The notes under the pieces: generated by a model | Seen by the model: the letters and a program-made list of their open reading frames with translations, nothing else | Told to the model about the DNA's origin: nothing | Databases searched by the model: none | From: Candidatus Nitrospira allomarina | GTDB lineage: Bacteria > Nitrospirota > Nitrospiria > Nitrospirales > UBA8639 | Assembly (NCBI RefSeq): GCF_032050975.1 | Contig: NZ_CP116967.1 | Span: 3,035,001-3,099,000, forward strand | Length of the DNA stretch: 64,000 nucleotides | Reading direction: 5' to 3' | Translations under genes and position numbers: made by a program | Shown here: positions 45,459 through 53,740 of the stretch, in pieces | How positions within the stretch are numbered: the first letter of the stretch is position 1 | Layout of the letters: each line of letters opens with the position of its first letter

Positions 45459-45905
45459 ATGAGCGTTTTCCGGAACCTTGGTTTCTGCATGTCCATGCTC
45501 TGGCTTCTAAGTGGTCCGTCGCTTTCCTATGCGGCCGAATCTGATTCTGCGACGCATCAATCTGACCATGAGGAAGACGTACAGGTGGAAACCCTCGACA
45601 CCGTCCATGTCCATGGGCTACGACTCAATAAAGATCAGCAAGCTGGGCCGGTTCCTCAGCTGACGCCCTGGCCGACGGTTCCGTCCACCTTAGATGGGCA
45701 GGTCCTAGATGATTGGCTCAAAGCTCGAATTTTGGTTAGTAAATCTTCCGAGGTGACGGTCGTGATCATTCAACCTGCCACGCATCGAGAACTCACTCAA
45801 TCCTCATTGGCAGCTCTCAAGCAATGGACGTTTTTACCTCAAATGAATGGAGATGAACCAATCGATGGTGAAGTCTCACTCCGTATTCACTTTCGTACTC
45901 AGTAA
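45459..45905 (+). CDS. Exported TonB-like C-terminal domain protein
   Basis: A 148-residue protein with a signal peptide (MSVFRNLGF ... SYAAES). A short acidic/His region (THQSDHEEDVQVE, VHVHG) is followed by a C-terminal domain with the TonB pattern: VVIIQPATHRELTQSSLAALKQWTFLP and a final beta strand (GEVSLRIHF). Unlike TonB it lacks the Pro-rich linker and an obvious anchor, so it may be a soluble periplasmic partner of the receptor encoded four bases upstream, not a full energy transducer. The ATG at 45459 fits the signal peptide; the open frame upstream overlaps the receptor gene. Confidence 0.65.
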   Translation: MSVFRNLGFCMSMLWLLSGPSLSYAAESDSATHQSDHEEDVQVETLDTVHVHGLRLNKDQQAGPVPQLTPWPTVPSTLDGQVLDDWLKARILVSKSSEVTVVIIQPATHRELTQSSLAALKQWTFLPQMNGDEPIDGEVSLRIHFRTQ

Positions 45906-46228
45906 ATTATTTCTGATCCATATAGGCACTAAGCGGGGGGCAGAATAGTTTTTTCAAGATGTTTTGGCCTTGCTATCCAATGGGGTTATAGAACCCTGAG
46001 CAGGGCTTCTGTCTTCCTTCTGCAATAATCCTCCCATTTATCGAATAGACATTTTTTACGCAAAAGCATAGGATATTCTCTTCACTTTGTGGATGGTTGG
46101 TGACTTCCATTCGATTGAGGGAGGGAATCATTGATTCTCTTTGGCGTTTTTCCTCGTGCTTTTACGCATGGTTCCTGTAGCCCTGCTGCCTGTCCTGCCT
46201 TTCTTTTCTGTTCCTTTCTCGGTGATTG
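45906..46228. other. Intergenic region before the hybrid kinase
   Basis: About 320 bases. A small GGGTT-ATAG-AACCC stem lies near 45975-45988 and could end the TonB operon. I see no gene and no clear promoter. Confidence 0.35.
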
Positions 46229-49200
46229 ATGGTTCCTGCTCAGCAAAGAATCCTAAAAATCGTTCTGATGGTGACAGTGTTGATCCTGTCCCTTAGCGTT
46301 TTTGTGCTTATTGGGCTTTATTCTGAAGCCGTCGAAGATGAAAAAAATCGACTGACTCATTTGACCAGCATATACGTTCATTACTTGGAAGGCATGACTC
46401 AATTGACTCCCGGGTGGGACGAAGGGGCAATGCCTCAAGAATTCTTCGCAAATCGCATTCAACAGGAATTTGATTCTCTGAGGGATCAACATCACTTTGG
46501 GCAAACAGGGGAGGTGCTTCTAGTTCGCCGGCATGAAAATGGAGGGCAGAGGTCTTCCCAATTTCAACTGGATTTATCCGTCGATAGCAGGCCGCAAATT
46601 TTGCCTGATAGTCGAGGGAACAGGGTCTTACTAGCCTATCAACCCCTTAAAGGTCTTCCTCTGGGAGTGATAGCGAAAATTAATATTCAGGAAATCCAAT
46701 TTCTCTATTTTCTTGGTGGAGGAGCCATTGGAATACTGGAAGTAGGGTTCATGATGGTGGTCGGATTTATCCTGGTTCAAGGTAAAAATGCTAGTAGGCA
46801 GCAATGGCCTAAAGATCGAGAAAAAATCCGAGGAGTCGTAGTGAGTGAGGGAGAGGGAATTGTGACTTTCAATGAATATGGAAAGATCGAAACATTTAAT
46901 GAAACGGCGGAAGCCATGTTTTTTTGGCAAGCCTCAGAGGTAATAGGCAGGCCCTTTAGAAGTCTGGTTGTTCCTCCGGAACAGGACGTGTGGGACCTAT
47001 TTGTTGTGTCCTATGGGCAATTGACCGTAGAGCGTATTGGTGGTTTGCGGAAGGAATTCAAGGCCCAAAAAAAAGATGGAACAGTTTTTCCTCTGTCGTT
47101 GACCTTGAGCGAGTCGCCGCTAGCGGGCCAGCGCCTGTTCACAGCGTTATTACGGGATGAGACAGAACAAAAACTAGCTGAACGCCGGTTAGCCGCCCAA
47201 TATGCCATCGCCAGGGTGTTGGCCGATTGCACGACCATTCAACAAGCCACTCCTGAAATTCTTCAGGCGGTCTGTAAAAGTTTAGGATGGCAAGTGGGGG
47301 TACTCTGGCAAGTGAAGCCTGGGACCAAAATCCTGTTTTGTGTGGAAGTGTGGCGAACCTCCCATGAACGGTTTTCTGAATTTGTTACTGTGACGCAAAG
47401 TATGTCCTTTTCGAAGGGAGTTGGCCTGCCTGGAAGGATCTGGGAGACAGGTACCCCGATATGGATTCCTGATGCGGTCAAGGACCCTAATTTTCCTCGT
47501 GCACCAATGGCCGCTCAGGCAGGATTACATGCGGCATTTGCCTTTCCTATCAGGCTAGGCGAGACAATTCTTGGAGTAATGGAGTTTTTTAGCCGGGAAA
47601 TCCAGGAGCCTGATGAGCCCTTGTTGCACCAAATGGTGTCTGTTGGAAGCCAGATTGGGCAGTTTATGCAACGAAAAGAGGCAGAGATGGCTCTACGGGA
47701 AAGTGAAGAACGAACACGGCTCATTTTGGACACGGCCCTTGATGCGGTGGTCACCCTAGATGAGCTTGGCTATGTTATTGGGTGGAACTCACAGGCGGAA
47801 CGCATGTTTGGATGGTCCAGGGAAGAAATCATTGGGCAACAAGTGGTAACTACTATAATCCCACCGAAATACCGGGAGGCCTATCCACAGGGAATTCAAC
47901 ACTATATCACGTCAGAAGTCAGTGCAATATTAAATAAACGGATTGAATTGTCCGGGTTGCATCGTGATGGCCATGAGTTTCCCCTGGAATTGGCGATTTC
48001 GGCTGTTCAATCACAAGGGAAAACAATTGTGAGTGGGTTTCTCCGCGATTTAACCGAGCGACGACAGACAGAAGAAGCCTTGTTGAAAAGTGAAGAGCAG
48101 CGTCGTCAAGCCCAAAAAATGGAGGCGATAGGGACCTTGGCCGGTGGGATTGCCCATGATTTTAATAATATCTTATCGGCCATAATAGGGTATACCGAAC
48201 TGGCCATGACTCAAATTGGGGTGGGAAGCCCGGTTTTGCCCCGATTGCAAGAAGTCTTACGAGCAGGTTATCGCGCCAAAAATCTTGTTCGGCAAATCTT
48301 AACTTTCAGCCGGCGAGATGAATCTGGGAAAAAAGTGATGCATTTACAGCCGATTGTGCGGGAAGCGTTGAACCTCCTTCGTGCTTCTCTTCCGTCTACA
48401 ATTTCCCTACATGCAGAACTCCAACCAAGCACTGCGCCGGTTCTGGCTGATGCGACTCAAATCCATCAGGTGGTCATGAATTTGGGGGCTAATGCAGAAT
48501 ATGCCATGCGGCCGATGGGCGGAAGGTTGATGGTCACATTAGAAGAAGTAGCGGTTGATGAAACGACAGCATCTCTTGTTCAAGGGTTGCATGCGGGGCT
48601 TTATATCCGTCTAAATGTTACTGATTCCGGGCAAGGGATGTCACCGAGTGTTACGAAACGAATTTTTGATCCGTTTTTTACTACCAAGGATGTTGGAGAA
48701 GGCACGGGGATGGGATTGGCCGTTATTCATGGGGTCGTGACGAGTCATGGAGGAGTGATTCGGGTCGATAGTCGGAAAGGACAGGGCACGACCTTTACCA
48801 TTTACTTCCCTTGTTCCTCTCTCCCAGTCGAAGTTCAGCAGGTTCAATCAACGTTTTCTTCCAATTGTAAGAAGGGAACAGTGATTTTTGTGGATGATGA
48901 GGTATCTATTGCTAAATGGGCCAAGGATATGTTGGAAAATATGGGCTACCGGGTTGTCGTATTTACCAACGGTCCTGAAGCGCTGCAGGCATTTAAAGAG
49001 AATCCTGATCAATTTGATGTACTTGTAACGGATCAAACCATGCCAGGCATGACGGGAGAATTTCTGGCTCGTCAAGTAATGAGCATTCGTCCTGGGTTTC
49101 CCGTTATTTTGTGTTCAGGGTTTAGTTACACCATGAATAAAGATAAAGCCTTGTCGATGGGTTTCCGAGCCTATTTAGCCAAGCCGGTGTTAATGGGCGA

Positions 49201-49249
49201 TATGGAGCAAGCGCTTCAAGTTGCGTTGACTCCTTCCCTCCCTCATTGA
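46229..49249 (+). CDS. Membrane-bound hybrid sensor histidine kinase (sensor-PAS-GAF-PAS-HK-REC)
   Basis: A 1006-residue protein. A membrane helix at about residues 9-32 and a second at 150-175 enclose a periplasmic sensor domain (with GQTGEVLLVRRHENGG, dCache-like). A PAS domain (about 205-310), a GAF domain (about 325-470, GLPGRIWETGTPIWIPD) and a second PAS domain (about 485-600) follow. The HisKA domain has GGIAHDFNNILSAIIG (His near 641). The HATPase domain has N box VVMNLGANAEYAM, G1 VTDSGQGMS and G2 GEGTGMGLAVIHG. The receiver domain has Asp near 933 in VLVTDQTMPGMTG and Lys in YLAKPV. It probably passes phosphate from an envelope signal to an unlinked regulator; no DNA-binding response regulator is adjacent. 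ATG 46229 is chosen over TTG 46226. Confidence 0.9.
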   Translation: MVPAQQRILKIVLMVTVLILSLSVFVLIGLYSEAVEDEKNRLTHLTSIYVHYLEGMTQLTPGWDEGAMPQEFFANRIQQEFDSLRDQHHFGQTGEVLLVRRHENGGQRSSQFQLDLSVDSRPQILPDSRGNRVLLAYQPLKGLPLGVIAKINIQEIQFLYFLGGGAIGILEVGFMMVVGFILVQGKNASRQQWPKDREKIRGVVVSEGEGIVTFNEYGKIETFNETAEAMFFWQASEVIGRPFRSLVVPPEQDVWDLFVVSYGQLTVERIGGLRKEFKAQKKDGTVFPLSLTLSESPLAGQRLFTALLRDETEQKLAERRLAAQYAIARVLADCTTIQQATPEILQAVCKSLGWQVGVLWQVKPGTKILFCVEVWRTSHERFSEFVTVTQSMSFSKGVGLPGRIWETGTPIWIPDAVKDPNFPRAPMAAQAGLHAAFAFPIRLGETILGVMEFFSREIQEPDEPLLHQMVSVGSQIGQFMQRKEAEMALRESEERTRLILDTALDAVVTLDELGYVIGWNSQAERMFGWSREEIIGQQVVTTIIPPKYREAYPQGIQHYITSEVSAILNKRIELSGLHRDGHEFPLELAISAVQSQGKTIVSGFLRDLTERRQTEEALLKSEEQRRQAQKMEAIGTLAGGIAHDFNNILSAIIGYTELAMTQIGVGSPVLPRLQEVLRAGYRAKNLVRQILTFSRRDESGKKVMHLQPIVREALNLLRASLPSTISLHAELQPSTAPVLADATQIHQVVMNLGANAEYAMRPMGGRLMVTLEEVAVDETTASLVQGLHAGLYIRLNVTDSGQGMSPSVTKRIFDPFFTTKDVGEGTGMGLAVIHGVVTSHGGVIRVDSRKGQGTTFTIYFPCSSLPVEVQQVQSTFSSNCKKGTVIFVDDEVSIAKWAKDMLENMGYRVVVFTNGPEALQAFKENPDQFDVLVTDQTMPGMTGEFLARQVMSIRPGFPVILCSGFSYTMNKDKALSMGFRAYLAKPVLMGDMEQALQVALTPSLPH

Positions 49250-49926
49250 GCCAAGGGATCCAATCCTTTTTTTCATTTTTCCCCGTGCCAATATTATTTG
49301 GCAGTTTATCTGATTTTTTCGAGGTTTTTTATTTCCGTAATAACGGAGCATTAAGGGATCTGAATAGATTGATTCATCCTATGTTATGACTCTCAACTCA
49401 AATATTTCCGGTATCACAATCGGGAAGATTAGGAACGCAAGTCTGGAGAATCCCTGGTAAAAGCTGCGTGAGGAGGATAATTTTGATCTCCTGCCACGGG
49501 ATAGGGATTATCTTGGTATTTCAGATTGCCCTGAGGCATCTTCAACATTATTTTTTCCTCTCTTTGACTCTAATTTTAAAGTCCATTATCTATTAGGCCT
49601 TTTGGGGCATTCATTCCAAATTTGTCGTGTTGGTTGACAGTTTCTGAGGCTGTTTTATTGATTATCAGAAACTTCGCTTTAGATGGTGGTGGACTTCCAT
49701 GGGCTATCCCCCAAAGCGTCGAAGTATTTGTCAAAAGAGGAAAAAGAGGGCTGATTTAACGTCTTCCTCGTATGGACTAGGTGGGAGAAGAAATTCAAGA
49801 CAAGCAAGGGAAATTGATGAAAATGGGGCGTCGTGTGTGACCGGTTTACCAATTGCATATTGCATATAAGGTGGGGTGGCGGAATTCCATCAATAGAGAA
49901 ACGTAGTTTCAGAAGGAGATTGCGAA
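49250..49926. other. Intergenic region upstream of the Flp pilin gene
   Basis: About 680 bases without a gene I can support. It has several T-rich runs just after the kinase stop, a stem ACGCA/TGCGT near 49435-49470, and a direct repeat ATTGCAT-ATTGCAT (49853-49866) followed by ATAAGG, about 55 bases before the pilin start, which may be part of its promoter. AGAAGGAGA is the pilin ribosome site. Confidence 0.35.
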
Positions 49927-50115
49927 ATGGGTGAATTTTTTTTCAAAGAGCATGGGGCGGCAGCGATGGAATATGCCTTACTTCTGAGTTTAATCGGTAT
50001 GATCGTTATCGGAATTTTTCAGGCGCTAGGCTCCAATCTGTTTGATGGGCTTTCGGCGCTAGACCATGTTTTTGTATCGACTCAATTTAAGGATGACCTG
50101 TTGCATCACCCATAG
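49927..50115 (+). CDS. Flp/Fap-type IVb pilin subunit
   Basis: A 62-residue protein with the class IVb prepilin pattern: a short leader MGEFFFKEHG, then AAAMEYALLLSLIGMIVIGIF, including the conserved Glu five residues into the mature hydrophobic helix, and a short polar C-terminus. Such pilins are processed by a TadV/PilD-type peptidase and assembled by the Tad machinery into fine adhesive fibres. AAGGAGA precedes the ATG. No tad, cpa or rcp genes are in the window, so the assembly machine must be elsewhere, or the gene is an orphan. Confidence 0.85.
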   Translation: MGEFFFKEHGAAAMEYALLLSLIGMIVIGIFQALGSNLFDGLSALDHVFVSTQFKDDLLHHP

Positions 50116-50257
50116 GTAGAAAGCTCCTACCATTTCTTAGCACCCTGCTCGCTAGGGTTGTACCTCCCATCTGTTTCTCTTCACTTTGATTTAAAAAAAT
50201 CTGATTTAATTCGCCATTATTTCGGGAAACGGGTTTTGGAATTGTTTGGAGGTGGTT

Positions 50258-50299
50258 ATGCACCTTCTTCTCCTCAAATCTGTACATGGGATCAAATAG
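50258..50299 (+). CDS. Possible 13-codon leader ORF with its own ribosome site
   Basis: GGAGG (50248-50252) lies five bases before ATG 50258, giving MHLLLLKSVHGIK and a stop. The ribosome site and start can pair with downstream bases (AGGTG/CACCT hairpin; also GAGG with CCTC), so this could be a regulatory leader for the Pal-like gene 86 bases on. Equally it may be chance. Confidence 0.15.
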   Translation: MHLLLLKSVHGIK

Positions 50300-50385
50300 T
50301 CCGCTAAAAATGGGACTGTCACCTTTAAATCTTAAGTCCCGGTGGTGCTTTGCCGAAAAAATGAGAAAAAGAAGGGAGTTTAGAT

Positions 50386-50940
50386 ATGTTTGTACGATTT
50401 CTTGGGATTCTTATGATGTGTGCGACATGGGGCTGTGAATCGCTTTCAATGACCCATCAGTCTGCGGATGTTTTGACGCCCGGGCCACCCCCGGCCACTT
50501 TGACCTCTCTTTCGCCAAGGGAAACTGAAGACTCCTCGTCACTTGCCCAACGCATGAGCATTCCTCAAGGCCCGAAGACGGGAATAACTCAGGAAAAGTC
50601 CCAAGTAGATCCTTTCCCCACTGTGTATTTTCCATTCGATAGTTGGGAGATTTCATCAGATGTTCAAGATCGTCTGGATGCCACGGCTAGTTGGATGAAC
50701 CGCTTTCCCAATTATGAGCTCATAATTGAGGGGCATACGGATGTACGTGGAACAGAAAGTTATAATATGGTTCTGGGGGTAAGACGAGCAAAAGCCGTCA
50801 AAGAATATCTGGCCAATTTAGGAATTTCACGCAAACGTCTTGATGTGGTTTCCTTTGGGAATACCTTGGTTCTGTGTGAAGTCGATGACGAACATCAATG
50901 CCATCAATTTAACCGACGTGCTGACTTGCTTCTGGAGTAA
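50386..50940 (+). CDS. OmpA-family (Pal-like) outer-membrane lipoprotein
   Basis: A 184-residue lipoprotein. The signal peptide ends in a lipobox CATWGC (Cys 17). A disordered Pro/Ser/Thr-rich linker of about 65 residues is followed by an OmpA C-terminal peptidoglycan-binding domain: VYFPFDSWEIS, YELIIEGHTDVRGTESYNMVLGVRRAKAVKEYL, and the closing NRRADLLL. It ties the outer membrane to peptidoglycan. It could be Pal itself, but no tolB or tolA genes are near, and the Cys pair near the C-terminus (LCEVDDEHQCHQFNRR) is also found in other OmpA-like lipoproteins. GAAGGGAG lies eight bases before the start. Confidence 0.88.
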   Translation: MFVRFLGILMMCATWGCESLSMTHQSADVLTPGPPPATLTSLSPRETEDSSSLAQRMSIPQGPKTGITQEKSQVDPFPTVYFPFDSWEISSDVQDRLDATASWMNRFPNYELIIEGHTDVRGTESYNMVLGVRRAKAVKEYLANLGISRKRLDVVSFGNTLVLCEVDDEHQCHQFNRRADLLLE

Positions 50941-51167
50941 AACTTTTCCTACTGGAAAATGCCTCCCCTTAGTCGAAATGCGTGAGTTTGACTTTTTGTA
51001 AAATTCCCATTTAATAGGTCCTCCAGTCCTTCTTCCTGGATTTTCCGGATCCAAATCAGTTCTTAAGAACTCAATTTGTAAATCTTATACGTATGTGTTG
51101 GGTATGGCATCGAGTCATTCTTGATGAGGGGATGTCTTGAGTTGCTTTCCCGGTTTTCTCCTCGTAA

Positions 51168-51196
51168 TTGACAATCTTTTACCGATATGTTATTTG
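51168..51196 (+). promoter_or_regulatory. Likely promoter of the Fur-family regulator gene
   Basis: TTGACA (51168-51173), a 17-base spacer and TATTTG (51191-51196). The -10 overlaps the first half of the TTGCAA-N5-TTGCAA site, which would place a bound repressor on the RNA polymerase site. Confidence 0.45.
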
Positions 51197-51210
51197 CAAT
51201 AAACTTGCAA
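51194..51210. promoter_or_regulatory. TTGCAA-N5-TTGCAA operator-like site of the Fur-family gene
   Basis: TTGCAA TAAAC TTGCAA, identical in both half-sites and spacing to the site at 42461-42477. It lies 31 bases before the regulator's start codon and overlaps the likely -10, suggesting autoregulation. Confidence 0.7.
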
Positions 51211-51240
51211 TAAGGAATCTAAAGACCAGACTTACATCTT

Positions 51241-51669
51241 TTGTTGAAATTGGAACCTAGCATCAAAAAAGATCTGCGAGCTACAGGGCGACGCATGACC
51301 CGTACACGCCAAGCGGTTCTGGCATTACTGCAAAGGACTCGCCAGCCAATAAGTGCCACGGAAATTTTTGAACAATTGCACCAGGAAAAAGTGGCAATTG
51401 ATCTAGTGACCGTGTACCGAACCTTGCATGTGCTGAAAGATTTAGGTCTTGTTCTCCAATTGGACCTTCACCAGGAAGGTCTCGCCAGATATGAACTGAA
51501 GGAGGGGCGGGAACATCACCATCATATTCGTTGCCAGATCTGTGGTCAGATCGAGGATTTGTTGTTATGCCCGTTAAAAAAAGTCACAAAATTGATTGAA
51601 CAACGGACCCAATTTATCGTGGATGATCATACATTGGAATTCACGGGATTGTGTCCACAATGCCAATAA
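51241..51669 (+). CDS. Fur-family metal-responsive regulator (Zur- or Nur-like)
   Basis: A 142-residue winged-helix regulator. DNA-binding part: LRATGRRMTRTRQAVLALL, PISATEIFEQL and VTVYRTLHVLKDLGLV. Metal and dimer part: REHHHHIRCQICGQIEDL and the final LCPQCQ, giving two CxxC pairs for structural zinc. It represses metal uptake genes when its metal (zinc, nickel, iron or manganese) is plentiful. The metal cannot be read safely, but the operator resembles a Nur box, the linked gene encodes a MerC-like membrane protein, and the same site controls a TonB receptor. Together these favour zinc or nickel over iron. TTG start at 51241 (or 51244); internal ATG 51294 would remove conserved N-terminal residues. 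The next gene starts one base after its stop. Confidence 0.9.
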   Translation: MLKLEPSIKKDLRATGRRMTRTRQAVLALLQRTRQPISATEIFEQLHQEKVAIDLVTVYRTLHVLKDLGLVLQLDLHQEGLARYELKEGREHHHHIRCQICGQIEDLLLCPLKKVTKLIEQRTQFIVDDHTLEFTGLCPQCQ

Positions 51670-51670
51670 G

Positions 51671-52156
51671 ATGATTAAAACTCTTGGACCGAGGCTTTCA
51701 AAAGCCGGCTCTATCGCTTCTCTGGTATGTGCTGTGCACTGTGCGGTGACGCCTTTGGCATTGCTTGCCCTTCCCGTCATTGCCGCACATTCCTGGGATG
51801 GTCTTGATGGAATAATAGGAGCCTTTTGGGCCGATACTACTGAATGGATGTTTTTGGGAGTAATAGCCTTATTGGCAGGCTTTGGATTATTGGCGACCTA
51901 TCCTAGGCATCGCGATAGCCGTCCTGCCCTTTTGACTGCTTGCGGACTTGTGGTGTTAATGACCGCTCATCTCCTGATCGAATCAGGCGGTGGGTTAGAG
52001 ATTATTCTAGATGTAACCGGAGCCTCTATGATCGCAATGGCTGGCTTTTGGAATCGCCGGTTATGCCACCATTTAGGCTGCCATACTCACGAGCACACAC
52101 ATGAAACCAGCGGTTCTAAAATTCAACCCCTTCCTGATTTATCCTCCAATTCTTAA
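51671..52156 (+). CDS. MerC-domain membrane protein
   Basis: A 161-residue integral membrane protein. MIKTLGPRLSKAGSIASLVCAVHCAVTPL carries the MerC-type CxxxC pair in the first helix, and four membrane helices follow through about residue 125. A cytoplasmic C-terminal tail has HHLGCHTHEHTHE, clearly a metal-binding His cluster. MerC transports mercury in mer operons, but MerC-domain proteins paired with Fur-family regulators are thought to handle zinc or related metals. Starting at 51671, one base after the regulator's stop, it must be co-translated with it. No merA, merR or merP is present, so mercury resistance is unlikely. Confidence 0.85.
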   Translation: MIKTLGPRLSKAGSIASLVCAVHCAVTPLALLALPVIAAHSWDGLDGIIGAFWADTTEWMFLGVIALLAGFGLLATYPRHRDSRPALLTACGLVVLMTAHLLIESGGGLEIILDVTGASMIAMAGFWNRRLCHHLGCHTHEHTHETSGSKIQPLPDLSSNS

Positions 52157-52367
52157 GCCTCAATACCTTTAGCTTGTTTACCGCAGGCTTCGCCTAATGA
52201 AATTTTCTTTGTTAATTCCTTGGAATCACGGTGTTACCTTTTAATTCCGAACCAAGGCCTGTGGGGAATGTAAGGGTTGGATTTAAACGCCCGTTTTTAA
52301 AATGGGGTCAGGTGTCATAAGTAACTAAGAGGAAGATTCTTGTTTTCGTCGAGGAACATTAAATTGG

Positions 52368-53444
52368 TTATGAAGTCAATATCTTACTTTTAGCCGACTT
52401 ATCCAAGGCTTCCCCCAAATCCTCAAGAAGTTGTTCTGTCTCTTCCCATCCGATGCAGGCATCTGTGATTGATATTCCCCACTCCAAGGGTTTCCCTGCT
52501 TCCCATTTTTGATTGCCCGGCTTCAGATTACTCTCAATTAACAAGCCCATGATGGCGAGTTGGCCCTTGGTGAATTGTTTAATAACTGATTGAGCCACGG
52601 GAACCTGACGGGTATGGTCTTTTTCTGAATTGCCATGAGAGCAGTCAACCATTACCGGACGACGAATCCCTTCATTCGTTAAGCAACGCACGGCCTCAGA
52701 GATATCTTCCGGATTATAATTGACTCGTCCACCACCTCCACGAAGAACAAGGTGTCGGTCCGGATTGCCATTTGTTTTGATTACTGAGGTAAGGCCGTCG
52801 GCGTTCACCCCAATGAAACTTTGAGGATGTCGGGCTGCAATCATGGCATTGAGAGCGACTTGGAGTCCCCCATCCGTACCATTTTTAAGACCAACGGGCA
52901 TGGATAGGCCACTGGCCATTTCTCTATGGGTTTGGCTTTCGGTGGTGCGTGCGCCAATAGCCGCCCAACTAATTAAGTCGGAAATATACTGGGGGGTTAC
53001 AGGATCAAGAAATTCTGTAGCGCATGGCAATCCTAGGTTATTGATCCGCAGTAGAATAGAACGGGCCAGTTCAAATCCTCCCCCAATTTCGCAGGAGCCA
53101 TCCAAATGGGGGTCGTTGATAAGTCCTTTCCACCCCACCGTTGTGCGGGGCTTTTCAAAATAGGTTCGAAGGACAATCAGGGCATGCTCCTGAATGCGAT
53201 CAGCGACCAGTTTGAGGCGTTCAGCATAGAGAATGGCCGCTTCCGGGTCGTGTATCGAACATGGGCCAATAATGACTAACAGGCGATGTGAGTCTCGTCC
53301 ATGAAGAATATCTCGAATGGCTTGCCGAGATTGGAGAACCATCTGTCCGGTTTTTTCGGGCAGGGGGAGAGAACTCTGCATCTGTTTTGGGGTCGGAAGT
53401 GGGGTAATATCGATAATGTTTCGGTTATTAATTGGTTCGGCCAT
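52368..53444 (-). CDS. aroG: 3-deoxy-7-phosphoheptulonate (DAHP) synthase, class I
   Basis: A 358-residue class I-alpha DAHP synthase (AroF/G/H type) that condenses phosphoenolpyruvate and erythrose 4-phosphate, the entry to aromatic amino acids. Seen: LVIIGPCSIHDPEAA, RTYFEKPRTTVGWKGLINDP, EFLDPVTPQYISDLISWAAIGARTTESQ, GLKNGTDGG, HLVLRGGGG, VMVDCSHGNSEKDH, and AIMGLLIESNL. Metal-binding Cys, His, Glu and Asp all lie in these blocks. Which of the three E. coli isozymes it matches in feedback control cannot be told. Monocistronic, with about 300 bases of non-coding sequence upstream. Confidence 0.95.
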   Translation of the reverse strand: MAEPINNRNIIDITPLPTPKQMQSSLPLPEKTGQMVLQSRQAIRDILHGRDSHRLLVIIGPCSIHDPEAAILYAERLKLVADRIQEHALIVLRTYFEKPRTTVGWKGLINDPHLDGSCEIGGGFELARSILLRINNLGLPCATEFLDPVTPQYISDLISWAAIGARTTESQTHREMASGLSMPVGLKNGTDGGLQVALNAMIAARHPQSFIGVNADGLTSVIKTNGNPDRHLVLRGGGGRVNYNPEDISEAVRCLTNEGIRRPVMVDCSHGNSEKDHTRQVPVAQSVIKQFTKGQLAIMGLLIESNLKPGNQKWEAGKPLEWGISITDACIGWEETEQLLEDLGEALDKSAKSKILTS

Positions 53445-53740
53445 GCGAGACGTCCTGGGTAAAATGAGAGAATATCTGGAATTGCAGAATTAAGTACCGT
53501 AACCAAATTATGCGGGAATTGACAACATTGTAATAAGAAACCCTATATCCAGGCAACCGTCATTGGTAATCTGTAATACGCCACTAAAGAATAGGGTTGA
53601 TAAGGGTGGCGAGCAATACCGTGCAAAAAGGGAAGGATGTGAGGTAGGTGAAATAATTCCCTGGCAATTAAATGGGAAGAAAACAAGAACACTTATTCTG
53701 GGAGCACAATGAGGAAGGAATTTTTAAACTTCAAAGCCCG

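Noticed and set aside
49380-49480. Possible c-di-GMP (GEMM) riboswitch
   Set aside because: The GGAACGCAAG stretch is reminiscent, but the conserved second half and tetraloop-receptor arrangement do not follow, and the pilin start is over 450 bases away.
51671-52156. Mercury-resistance operon
   Set aside because: Only the MerC-like domain is present; merR, merT, merP and merA are absent, and the partner is a Fur-family regulator.
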